Shown: piece after piece, positions 22,611 to 34,045 of the stretch
Layout: each line of letters starts with the position of its first letter
Position numbering within the stretch: position 1 is the first letter of the stretch
Origin: Heterotrichella gracilis
Lineage: Eukaryota; Sar; Xanthophyceae; Tribonematales; Xanthonemataceae
NCBI GenBank assembly: GCA_032358255.1
Contig: JAULBX010013872.1
Location: 1-64,000, forward strand
DNA: 64,000 nt
Reading direction: 5' to 3'
Translations under genes and position numbers: made by a program
Notes under the pieces: generated by a model
The model's database searches: none
What the model was told of the DNA's origin: nothing
Seen by the model: the letters and a program-made list of their open reading frames with translations, nothing else

Positions 22611-24659
22611 GCGTCTCTACCTTAGATGGCCAGGTAGTGCCCCTGGTCTAAAGCACAAGCGTGCTAAACGCCATGGCTGTCCTGCTTTTTACAATTTTAC
22701 TCAACATAGAGCAACGCTGGGTTGGTTCTGCATAATTTATTTGCCTGTGTATGCTTGGCACTGATGTCCCCTGGCTTGTTTCCCTTTTCCTCCAATTCCC
22801 TATTTGCATCCAGCAGCGCCACGCCTGCAGCAACCAGCAGACCATTCAGTCTTTGTGCAGCGTGGACACTGGGCCATGGACAGTCCGTCACTGCATTGCT
22901 TCCTTGCCTGTCCCAGCCATCGCTACCAGCTTGTTCCTACACTTCAATTCAGCTCGCCACTGCAGACTTTGATCGTTTTTCCAACTTCCATTGCACCTAT
23001 TAGGTGGCACTGCTGGCTTTTCGACTCCCAGGGTTGGGGTTTTTATGACAAATGCCGCTTCCAACGCCGTTGGCAACGGAAGCTGCTCTGATTTTCTTTT
23101 TCTTTTTCCTCTTACAAACCCTGGCTTTTGTATATCGTTGGCAATATTATGCACATTTTCATCTAATTTCCCTCCACCACTACCTTTTTCCCTCCGAGGG
23201 ACGGTTTCCCTGACTGACTTGACTTGGGGGCTATGCGTAGTTGCTATGCCGCCTTATTTACGCCTTTGGCGTCTGTTTTCTTTTCTTTTCTTTTCAGCTA
23301 GCTGGCCAGAGCTGTTCGAGTTCATATTCCTGGATTCAAATCCCCAATTTATTTGTCATCTTTCACGCGTGTTTGAAAATTGATGTTAATTTTAATGCTG
23401 TAACACGCTTTTATGGCATACAATGTATGATACCTATATTTGCACATATGGCATGGCACTAGCGCCTAGCAACCCGCTGGCCACCAGCAGGACTTGCTAA
23501 AACCAGGAAGGTTAAATAAAAAGTGCTGTATGGCATACCAGGGCAAGCAGCAGTGGACCAAGCATGCAATCATGGCATTGGTGCACAGCCGATTTCCTTC
23601 TTTTTCTGTGATGTGGTTGTCAGCAAAGCCGCCCCAGACCTCCAATCGTATTCTATATATTGGCAGGAAAAAAAGACTGTATGCATACTGTGCTGGTGTA
23701 TAGGGTATTAGGGTTTATCCCAGGGGTTATGCAAGGGTTCCCTTTAAACTTCGTATAATACGATGGGTGTCACAGAACATGCATGCATAGTGTGGTTGAA
23801 CCCTACAGCTGCCGTGCTCTGTAACACAGGGAGCAAACTCTGAAGTAGCTTTTTATTTTTCGGGGCTATAGTACAGCGGTGTGGCGTCACTCCTGGCGGT
23901 GTGCCTGGCGTTTGCACGCACCTGTTGTCCACAGGAGCTTGCAGGCTACGGTTCCAGCCCAGCGTGCTGCATAGACTGGTGCACCCTCCTCCTTGTATTC
24001 CCTTGCGGCGTGGATATCTGCCTGACCTGTCCTGGCCACGTTCGTAAAACAGGTATGCGAGGTTCACTGTGAAAGTATGGTTCAAACTGCGAAAACACGG
24101 GTAACTCCCAGTCTATTCTTTAATCTCTCTGCTTCTGTTGCAGACTTTTTAACCGAGAAAAGTATATGTGACCCCGTGGTCGCATTTAAAACTCCGTTTG
24201 ACCAAAGTGTGCACATCCTCTTCATCCTGGATAAGGGGTGTCCAGTTCTCTCTACCACAGCCGAGTGCATTCCTGTGCTGTCTGGTGAACCAGTGCCAGT
24301 GCAGGTCCTTGTGACTCGACTTACAACAAGTCATCGTGCAGTGCTGGAGCCATGGCACGTACATGACAGTGATCTTACCACCCCAGTTGGGAACTCGTTC
24401 CGGTGACTTGAACCACCAGGTGACACACACACAGCACCTTGGAAGGCACCTACCTGTCCTGTCTGCCAGCCACACCTGCACCTGTTCTGCCTGACCTCCC
24501 ATACTGCACTCCCCCCCCCACACGCCCACCCCTGCCCACCGCTGGCCTGGAACCCACACACTTTTCCACATTGTTGCTTGCTGCTGCTGAAGAGCCTGTG
24601 CCTGGCAGGCCACACACAGCTGACCGTCAGCACCCTCCAGTGCAGGAGGTGCAGGCGTC
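22611..24659. other. Intergenic region, about 2 kb, no gene recognised
   Basis: The stretch contains pyrimidine-rich tracts (about 23080-23180 and 23275-23300), a telomere-like AGGGTATTAGGGTTT string near 23703, and several short frames without family similarity. A minus-strand frame at 22697-22891 (LLDANRELEEKGNKPGDISA) looks helix-like but has no ATG-linked exon or match. The MUS81 promoter should lie in the last few hundred bases. Confidence 0.45.
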
Positions 24660-27600
24660 ATGCCCACTGCTGAGCAGTGCCGTGGCTATGCGGGCCAGGC
24701 CCTGCAGGAGGCGCTGGCCGCGGAGGGGGGCAGCCACTGCCCAGTGAGAACACCAGCCAACTATGCAGTGTGGGCCTTCTTAAGGTAGGGGTGGTTGAGG
24801 GTGGGTGGAGGGGGGTGGGGTGGGTGGGTGGAGGGGGAAACACCACGACTGCGCAGTGACGTCCTAATGCCCCAACCCCCTTTCCCAGTCCCGGGCCTAG
24901 TTGCCACATGGTCCCTGACTCCCCACCCCATGCTTCTTCCCCCCTTGCAGGATGGTGCACGGAGGGGAGGACCCCGGGGGAAACCTGGGCAAGGCACTGA
25001 ACAAGGCTGTGCGCGCTGTGAGGGACTGCCCCTGGCGTGCACACGACAAGGACACACTGATTGCCATCATTGGGGTGGGGGAGTCAACAGCAGGGGTGAG
25101 CCACGCATCAACCGTGCACGCATTCACCGAACTGCCCCACATCACACATGGCGGTGCCATAAGGGTGAAATGCACTCCTCTCCGCTGTGGCAAGCGCATT
25201 GCTTTCATTGGCCCTAAGCTGTGCACCCTATCTACTGGCCACCGTTTCAACTCGCCATCCCATGCCCCAGTATGTCACCAAACACCTATGGACCGCCCTC
25301 CCGCCGGATGCCCCCACCCCCACCGAGGTTGCCGAAACGCGTCAAATCATTCAAAGCATGCAACAGAGCAAGAAGAACGCAAGCAAGGTGGGGCAACGCG
25401 AGAGGATGGGCATTGTTGGCACATGCAACCCCGCTGTCTCATTAAGGGGTTAGCAGGGATGCGGAGCTGCATCTTAGGCGCACGAGCTGCCCGGGCATGG
25501 TATCCAGTGCACATCATGGTAACATGGGAGCAGTGGTAGTGCATCCTGACATCAGATCCACCTCATCCATCACCAGCAACAAGCATGGCATGCCCTGTAA
25601 TTCCCCTCTCCCTCTCCCTCCGCCCAGGCCCAGGCCGCCAAGCGCAAGGCGGACAAGGCTCCGCCTAGTGCACCCACATCTGTGCCCAGCGGCAGCCAGG
25701 CGACATCGTCCCAGTTGGCCGGGGAGGGTGCAGCCCCTGTAGCTGCAGTGCCCCCAGGGGAGACCACGCGCAAGAAGCGCAAGGGTGCGGGGTACTATGA
25801 GCCCAAACTGGACACCGCCAACTACGTGTTCCTCATCATGCTGCTCAAGGTGGGGGCGCAAGGGAGAGACATACCCTCATGCTGCGTTTGTAGCATTGAC
25901 AGCATGCGCTTGTCGTTGTTCCGCTGCGTTCCCTGCATATGCTGCTGCCTGACGCAACAGCTGGCCTACCCCTTTGCACTCCCCCCCAGGCCAAGTATGA
26001 GGAGTGCCGCGACCACCTGACCAAGGAGGAGCTCATGCAGCGGGCGGACGCAAGCGGCATGTCAGACAAGCCAATATTTGGAGGTGCGAGTGAGGGGTGT
26101 GGTGGGGGGTTTGCTATGGTCAAACAGTCAGTGCAGGGTCGCGGGTTGGATGCATGCGGCCGTGTGCCATGGCATATGCCCACGCAGGTGCGCCATGGCC
26201 GGGCAATGGGGGCCCCACATGCGCATGCGCCTCGCAACAGCCCTGGATGGCCATGTGCATTACTTGTGGACCTACCCCATCCCCCCCCCTGCGCAGCTGC
26301 CCCCAGCTCCGACGCCCCGTATTCCTACACCGGGTGGAGCAGCGTCAAGTCTATGATCAATAACGAGCCGCCCTACCTCATCACCTACTCCAACCCCAAG
26401 AAGGTCAAGCTCACACAGGAGGTGCGCATTGCCCCTGCAGCCTGCACATTGTGCAGACTGTGCCAATGGTATGTGTACAGCCGAGGTGGTGGTTGGTCTA
26501 GTATTGATAAATAAAGGGCGGAATCGCAAGCCAAATAATTTCCCATATCTTGTTTTTTATGATTATTATTCATGTATTTTATTTATATAATTAATATCTA
26601 TGAGTGTTTCATGGCCTTGCTGGTTGACGTCCCAGAACCAACTCCCCCATCCACCCAGGGCGAGGACATGGCTCTGTACCTGTACCTGGGGGAGGCAAGG
26701 GGCACACGCGTGCGCATTCACCCCAGCGCTGACGCGGCACCAAGGCTGGGGGGAAGCGCGGCCCCGCTGGATCATGCGGCTCTGCTCCGCCTGGCTGAGG
26801 AGGCGTCGGGCAGGGTGAATGCAAGGAGGGTGGGCGCAGGACTCAATGCACATGGCGGGTCACGGGCACCACCGCCACCACCACCACCTGCGCCCCCTGG
26901 GGCTGACCCGCACCACTTGCAGTCTCAGCCCGCCCCCACCACAGCCCCCCCCTATGTCAGCTCCTACTCCTATGCCTCAATTCCTCATGCTAGGGAAGTG
27001 TTGCCACGACCTGCCGATGTCCCCTCCCAGCCCCCTCCATGCTCCCCCTCGCATGGATCACGTGACGATGATCTGGCAGCAATGGTGGACATGGGATTCT
27101 CCCCGGAGAAGGCATCAAAGGTACATGCACTGGGATAGTTTGCACCGGCCCTATACCATGTGTAGCAACGGGTATACCCGCATGTGCACTGCTGCCTGCA
27201 GGCACTTGGGCTTGCAGGCCAAGCATGACAGCACCCCACCAAGCATGACAGCCCTCCCTCTCCTGCAGGCTCTGCGTGGCCGCTCCCTTGCTGCAGCGGT
27301 GGAGGCGGCGGTGGTGGACCTGGTGTCGGATGACGAGGAGGAGAAGGAGCAGGAGGGCTATCCCCAACAGCCTGAAGCAGCACCACCAGCATCAGCTGCC
27401 CCCCCTTCCAGCCCCCCCAGCGTCATCTGCCTAGACACCTCACCTGAGCCGTCACCCGCACCAGTCATCAGCCGGGCAACATTCGGGCAAATGAGGCTGG
27501 AGGATGCTGAAGCTGCACAGGCGGGAGGGGCCGCACCGCAACGCACTGCCGCCACCACCGCATTTGCTGCTCACTCCACTGTTCGCTTGCCCATTAACCT

Positions 27601-30158
27601 CCCCCGGGACACCACTGCCGCAGCAGCTGCCTGTGCCACCTCCCTACCAACCTCATCAGCCCTTGCCCGCCCCCCACCTGTGCCCACTGCATCCTCCCAG
27701 CCCGCCCCCCGTCCTCCCACCCTGCAGCGCACCGCATCCTCGTTGATGCAACCCTCGGGCAGCGGCTCATTGGCAGGGTCACAGGGGTGCGGCATGTGCT
27801 GCATGTGCTGCTGTGCCTAGCTTGGGCCTTGCATGTGTGATTCCATGACACACCTGCCGTACCACGTATGGCCATTGCTGCCGATTGGTGCACTGCACTC
27901 CTCCCCTTGACCCTTCACCCCTTGCCCGCAGCGACGACGACTCCATGCGCCGCGGCACCCTTGGGCACTGGAAGCTGCCTGGCTTGGAGCAGGGGGGGGT
28001 GCGCCTGACCCGCCCCTGCCTGCCGCCGCTGCCACCGGGGGCAACCTTTGCACAGCACTACAATGTGAGAGCTCTAGCAAAACACGCCGTGCTTGTTCCA
28101 CACGTACATTTGTGATCCTGATCTGATTTGGGTGCATGGTTCCAGCGCACATGTCCCCCGTGCCAAGGCATTTATTATACCGAATGAATGTAATCTGTTC
28201 AAATGCCATGCATAGAATGGCAGTGCATGGGATAGGATGCAATGCGGTGCAAGTGGTGCAGTGCCCACCCAAACTACTGCTGGGCCTCTCTCACCACCCC
28301 CACCACCACCCCTTGCCCAGGTGGTCCTTGTGCTGGACACCCGCGAGCAGATGAGCCACAGCGCATGGGGGCGGTGCTATGCAAATAGCGCTGATTCACG
28401 CGCTGTCCACCTGGCGGGGCTGAGGGCCAAGCTTGGGGCGTTGCCCAGGGGCGCGGGAGCAGCGGGGGTGGAGGTGGTGGAGCGGGTATTGGAGACTGGG
28501 GATGCGGTTTGGGTGGCAAGGAGCAGGTAGGAGCAGGGCAGATGGGTGTGGGGGAATGCTGCGCTGCACGGACAGAAGTAAGCTTCCCTTTGTGTATGCA
28601 CACTCCAGCAACGCTCTCTCCAGCGCAAGCATGGCCTGCTCCATACACTGCTCCACATGCTTGCTGTGGCCGTGGTGCTTTCAAACCATTGCAAGTGGCC
28701 AACATCCGCTATGCGTGTGGCGCTCATGCATGCTCCCACCCCCCACCCCAGGTTCCCCCCCTGTTCCGAGTACGTGCTTGACCTGCTGGTGGAGCGCAAG
28801 AGCTTGGACGACCTGGCAGGATCAATCATATCAGGAAGGTGAGGCATGAGTAGGGTCGGGGCTTTCCATATGCACCTGTGCCACGTGGCGAGTTGTGCCC
28901 CCATGAGCAAGCTGCGTACCACAGGAATAGGAAGCGATGCACACGCCATGCCTAGGTGCACATCTTTGAGCTCACCCCTGACCCCATCCCCATCCTTCCC
29001 AGGTACGGCCGCCAGAAGTATGCCATGCGCTGCAGCAGCCTGCCCTGCCTGGCTTACCTGGTGGAGGGAGATGAGCTGGGGGCGGAAGGGGGGTCGCTGG
29101 CAACACCCAGGCTGCAGGCGGTGCGCTCGGCAGCGGCGGAGACAGAGGTGGTGGATGGGTTCAGGGTGAGTGGGATGGGCGGAGGGGATGTGTCATGGGT
29201 GCTGAAAATGCCAGAAGTGGCACAAATGCCGCTGGCTGTGTGAATGCCACTGGCTGTGTGAATGCCACGTACAGCAAGGTGCCACCCCAATCCCACGGCC
29301 GCCCCCCTTCCTCCCCCCAGGTCCTGCGCACCTCCAGCCATGAGGATACGCTGCGCATGTACGCACAGCTCACGGCGGCCATGGCGGAGCGATACGGTCC
29401 TCTGACAGCGGCACATGGGGGCGGAGAGGCCGCGCCGCTGCTCCAGGCCGCCATGGCCCGCGCCTCCGCCTCCAAGTGGGTGACTGCCAAGGACGCACTG
29501 GGCCTGATGCTGCTTGCAGTGCAAGGTGAGGGGGTGGAGGCGATCGTCCCAACACATTGTGGTGGAAACCTAGTGCAATTGAGCAACTTTTGAGCTGGAC
29601 ATTGACCATTCCAGCCAGAGGGTGCGAGCCGCAGCACGCCTGCCAATTCCGTATCCCTACCGTCTTGGATGGAGTCTCCCTTCACAACACGCCTGCCAAT
29701 TCCGTATCCCTACCGTCTTGGATGGAGTCTCCCTTCCCCACACACCTCCTTCCATGTGCGCAGGCATTGGCGAAGAGATTGCCTCCGCAGTGTGCCAGGC
29801 ATATGCCTCCCCCCGCCTCCTGCATGACGCATACCAGGCAGCCATACGCAGAGCGGTGGCGCGTGGCCAGGGGTGGCAGGGGGCGGTTGAGGGGGTGCTG
29901 GAGGGCCTCAAGAGCGATGACAGGGGGAGGAGGGGTGTCACCAAACAGCAGGTGGGAGGGAAGGGAATGGTGGTGGGGAACGGGAGAACCAGGGTACGGT
30001 AGGAGTGTATCTGTGCAATCACATGTTACTGGCGCTGCGATGCCCTTGCATTGTTGATGCTCGTGTGTTGACGGCATGCTCCTCCTTTTCAGGCTCGCAA
30101 GATTTTTGACTGCCTGTTTGCCAACGGCTGCAACCTGGTGCCTGGCGGGGTAGAGTGA
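24660..30158 (+). CDS. MUS81: MUS81 structure-specific endonuclease with UBA-like and SIM-like insert
   Basis: MUS81 with EME1 cleaves replication forks and recombination intermediates in the nucleus. Fifteen phase-consistent exons give about 950 residues, against roughly 550-660 in human and Arabidopsis. Order: N-terminal HhH region (NLGKALNKAVRAVRDC, 24952 on), basic linker KKRKGAGYYEP, winged helix (LTKEELMQRADASGMSDKP; SYTGWSSVKSMINNEPPYL), then an insert from about 26660 to 28060. The XPF-type nuclease follows with VVLVLDTREQ (28321) and VERKSLDDLAGSIISGRYGR (28793 on), i.e. the ERKxxxD signature, then HhH2 (IGEEIASAVCQAY, 29761) and a short last exon ending at 30158. The insert holds DDDLAAMVDMGFSPEKASKA continuing across an intron into LRGRSLAAAVEAAVVDLV, a UBA fold signature at about residues 400-440, and then VVDLVSDDEEE and SVICLDTSPE, both SUMO-interaction-like. 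The remainder is Pro/Ser/Ala-rich and probably disordered. Confidence 0.95.
29635..29740. repeat. 53-bp tandem duplication in a MUS81 intron
   Basis: A unit beginning CACGCCTGCCAATTCCGTAT starts at 29635 and again at 29688, with near-perfect identity over about 49 bases, in the intron between the exon ending AVQ and the HhH exon. High identity means the duplication is recent. Confidence 0.9.
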
Positions 30159-31467
30159 TGACGACAGAGGATTGGCGATGCACACGTGGCGCCAGGCGCA
30201 GGTGCATCTGCGGCCAAAATCCAATGGGGGTGATCACCTGCAGGGTGGAGAGTGGGAGCAGTGGGTGCACACCTTGTGCGTACACATGATGTGCAGCTGT
30301 GGCCACACTCAGTTTGGCTATTGGTGACATGTCAACCCCCCCTGAAGGATGCATTGGCATGGAGTGGGGGTGCAAGCGCAATAGCATGCAGCTGCATGGG
30401 CATTGCAACCGCGTTCATGGGATGTTTCTTTCGTTATTTACCGCAGTTTGAAACAATTCTGCAATTTTCCGCCAGTGATCTGTTTTTTCTGCTCAATTAG
30501 CATTCTGCTACATTTTCAACCCACCTGTCATGCAGGAGTAACTCCAACTGTTCCAAAAAGTAAGAAAGGAAGGGATTGCACAAAGGAAATTTTTGGGGGC
30601 CCACTTCAAGCGTTTCAAACGCAGGAAATTTGCTTTAGCAACACTCCCATGCGCACTGTGCCAGTGATTGCGCCTTTACTAGGAAATGTTATGGGGTTAT
30701 GACAACCATCTGTTCAACAAAGTATATACGGGAAAAAACTCAAGACACAGGATGGCGATCGAAAACAGTTACTGCAATATGAATATCACGTTGAGGGCAT
30801 CGATTGGTCAAACAATACTGTGCATTCATGAACGCCCTTTCAGAACTGACTAGTAACAAAGTCTTTCGCTTTGCAAAGTTGCAACATGTGCGATGTATAT
30901 TCTTGCTGTGTGCATGCAACGTTACACAGTGGGGCCCATAGTGCTACACAGTGGGACCCATAGTGCTATCATAGTGCTACATTTATGCCCATGTGCATGC
31001 ACTTTTGTTCTTCTCATATCATCTGAATCTACTTTACTGCGCTTCAGGCTGAGCAGCCGCTGCGGCTGGGCGAACAACATAAAGAAACTTGCCTTATAAA
31101 AACCAAAATGTGCACATAACAACAAGACCCCGTATCTCCGTATAGTTATTGCGTGATGGCCCCTGATACACCAAACACAGTAAAATACATCTTCAAAGGA
31201 TGGATCCAAATATGGGTACAATATATACAACCACCCCAGCAATGACCGAACTGCCCTACAATAGATTTAGCAGGTCTGCTACAACACGCAGCAATTGCTT
31301 TATATTCATCATATACATGGCTGGTAAGTATAGTTTCAAAAACAACATTGGCTATAAACGCAGCTGCCTTTTCCCCGATCATCCCCAGTGGGACGCACGG
31401 CCATCACTCCACCACTGTACATGGCTGGGCATCCAATGCCGCTTCCATTGCGCCATGCCCACCCTCC
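30159..31467. other. Convergent intergenic region
   Basis: About 1.3 kb between the 3' ends of MUS81 and the UVR-HEAT-TPR gene. It contains a 22-bp tandem repeat at 30923-30977 and no recognised gene. Confidence 0.5.
30923..30977. repeat. 22-bp tandem repeat, about 2.5 copies
   Basis: TACACAGTGGGGCCCATAGT followed by GC begins at 30923 and repeats with one change at 30945. A partial third copy (TATCATAGTGC) follows at 30967. Confidence 0.85.
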
Positions 31468-32791
31468 TCACTCATTGGGTGCATTGATGTCCTGCGCCCT
31501 CAGCATCTCCACATACCCCTTCACCTGGCTCATCCCTGGGTGTACCTGCAGCGTTGCCTTGAATACCTGCAGCGCTGTGTCGTACTCCTCCATCTCAAGG
31601 TAGCACAGGCCCATGCCGGACAGGGCACCAAAGTGGTAGGGGTTCAGGCGGAGCACTGCCTGGCAGTCGGTGATGGACTCTTGGTAGCGGTGCAGCAGGT
31701 ACAAGCAGGTGGCGCGCTTGTTGTACGCCTGGAGGGAGGGGGGGAGGGTCACGGATGGGAGGGGTCAAGGCAAAGGAATGTGAAGTCGCGTACGGTGAGG
31801 GGACGCGTATTGAAGGCATCAGGGGCAGTGGGTGCCCCTTGTGCGGTATGCAGCAAGGTTCCAACTGCCCTGTTGCTTCCCCCTGCGCCTCACCTCTGCG
31901 TATGTTGGGTCCATGGTGATGGCCACTGAGAACACCTGGCGGGCTGCCTCCAGGCTGGTGCTGTCCTGCATGAGTGTGCAGCCCTGGAGCAAGACCTCGC
32001 GCACCGCCTCACTGTGGTGGCGCATGAATACAGCCCACAGCGCCTGAGAGGTCACACCCTGCAGGCTGTGGTCGTGCAGTGCCAGGGCAAGGTGGGGGAT
32101 GACAAAGGAATCGCCAACCTCGCCTGCAGTGAAGGACATGGGCAGAGGATTAGCGCCACAATACATCCCAGCCATCATACAACCCTTTGCGCCCTCAAAT
32201 ATCCTTCAACCTAGTGCAGTGCCATATGCTAGTTTCAACTTCCTGTCTCCGCCCCTCACCCAGTGTCTTTATCGCTGCCAGCCGCTCCGTTGCCGTCCCG
32301 CTGTGCAGTGCCTCTATGTGTGCCAGGCAGTACCTGCGGCGTGGCGGCAGCTCCTCAAGCAGCGCGTCCACCTGTGCCTTGAGGGCCGCGGCACCTGCGT
32401 AGTCCTCCTCGCTGGCACACACCGCCACCTGTCTGCAAGGGGAGGAGGCGGCTGGGTGGGAAGGGGAGGAGAGCAGATCCAGGTGTCTTGCGTATGTATG
32501 CGTGTATGCTCTTATTCTGGTTATGTGTTGGGGGCGGGAATGCTGACGCATACAACCAGACTGCAGGGGCACCATGCCTGTGACTTACTTTGTGAGCAGC
32601 TGCGCCCTGTGCCATAGTAACTCGTGGTGGGTGGGCTGGTGGGGTGGAGGTGGGTGCAGCAGCTGGAGGGGGCTGCAGCTTGTCACGCACAGAGGCCCAC
32701 CACAGCGCCGCGGGGGGCCTGGCTGCCTCACCCGCAGGGGCGCGCACACGCCTAGGCTAGGGCTGAATGCCAGAACTGTGTGTGGGGCCAT
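31468..32791 (-). CDS. UVR-HEAT-TPR protein, probably plastid targeted
   Basis: Four exons join in phase from ATG 32791 to the stop at 31468, giving roughly 300 residues. The N-terminus (MAPHTVLAFSPSLGVCAPLR and on) is basic and Ser/Pro-rich like a chloroplast transit peptide. Exon 2 has a UVR-type helix pair (EEDYAGAAALKAQVDALLEE then LPPRRRYCLAHIEALHSGTA). Exon 3 completes a HEAT-like repeat (ERLAAIKTLGE, VIPHLALALHD, TSQALWAVFMRH). TPR units follow: EAARQVFSVAITMDPTYAEA, YNKRATCLYLLHRYQESITD and NPYHFGALSGMGLCYLEMEE. The same UVR/HEAT/TPR order occurs in uncharacterised conserved plastid proteins of plants and algae. The role is unknown; a scaffold or assembly factor is plausible. An upstream GTG at 32830 is not used as the start because a transit-like ATG lies just downstream. 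Confidence 0.8.
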
Positions 32792-34045
32792 GGCTAGTGC
32801 TGGAGGCACTAGCCTCAAGTACTTGTGCACCCTGACCGGTCGTACCTATGAGCTTTTGAGCCCTTGCAACTGGCTCACAAGTTGCCAGCAGAAGAACGCA
32901 TTTGCTGTGGCCCTGCAGAGTCACAACAGCCGGGGTGAGGTAGGCAGTGGGGAGACCCAAACGGAAGTTGTGGCATGCGCATGTGGTCCTCGGGCAATAT
33001 GCACAATTGGATGAGACTATTCAGCGTTGGACTTGCAGGCTGTGAAAGAAGGCGAGTTGACTGCGTATTTACAATATGTAAATACTAACTAACTTTGGCC
33101 ATTCGAACTGTTCCTGTATCCAGTGGTGACCCAGGCAGGGTGCCGGGGATCAAACAGCAAATCGGCACGACAACCGTTTCGCGTCATGTGCGAGCATATA
33201 CACAGCCAAACTCACTCCCAGATACTTGTCCTATATTTTTACCGTTAGGCTTGCGTTTAGCGCGCTGGCACGGCAGTATACTGCGAGCTGTAGTATGGTT
33301 TGTGTGGTAGTGGTTGCACTATCCCCCAGGACACAGGCATGCACACCAACTGTAGCACCACACGAGTCGACGACTTGACTAGTGTTAACGAGCATGCACC
33401 ACGGAGGCGTATACTTGTCACATTGTTACAGCTATGAAAGGAACGGTGGTGGTGGCTTTTATGGGAGGTTTTGCCTTTATGTCTATCTGACACCCCCAGA
33501 GAGAGCGCCACGTGTACTTTGGGGGTGTCACCATTGGAAGGCATGGCGCCTCCTCGAGTGTGGCCAGGTTGCACCTTCAGCTGGCCAGTAGTATACGTAA
33601 AATTCTGCTCCTAGACAGTTGGGCACAAACTTGCAACGACCTTGGTCAGGACCCAACTGCCATGAGCAGTGATTTTGCAAAATTGACCCCAACCGTGGAA
33701 TCAGCGTCAAATGCATGCATGCATGCCATGGCAAGAATCATATTGCAGTACTGGGTTGATTAACCATACTCACTATGAAAAGCCTTCACATATGCTATAT
33801 CTGAGGCTGCACCTTCTGCACCAAGCGGCCCAACAGCAAACTGACGGCTATAGCCTGCAGTAACCTACCGCAGTGCACCTGCACACAGCTCCTGGGCCAG
33901 GCAACTATACAAGTGAGTGGGAAGATCGTATTTTCTGTATTCCCTCCTAACCAGGGTAGTCTGCCACACACATCTGATACTGTTTCAAAACCACCTAATC
34001 ACTAGCCTACCCCCATGCCCCCCCCACGGCATTGCCCCCCCCCGC
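32792..34045. other. Intergenic region between two minus-strand genes
   Basis: About 1.25 kb holding the promoter of the UVR-HEAT-TPR gene and the 3' region of RPAP2. It contains an RY-type ATGCATGCATGCATG run near 33712. No gene or clear TATA box was identified. Confidence 0.45.

Noticed and set aside
22697-22891. Minus-strand frame with helix-like sequence (LLDANRELEEKGNKPGDISA)
   Set aside because: No ATG-linked upstream exon, no similarity and no stop-proximal conserved motif, so chance cannot be excluded.
23330-23350. GGATTCAAATCCCC, resembling a tRNA B box
   Set aside because: No A box, acceptor stem or anticodon arm could be folded at proper spacing. The same holds for the GGTTCGATTT string on the minus strand near 15950.
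24077-24406. 109-codon plus-strand frame upstream of MUS81
   Set aside because: Does not connect in phase with the MUS81 first exon and shows no domain.
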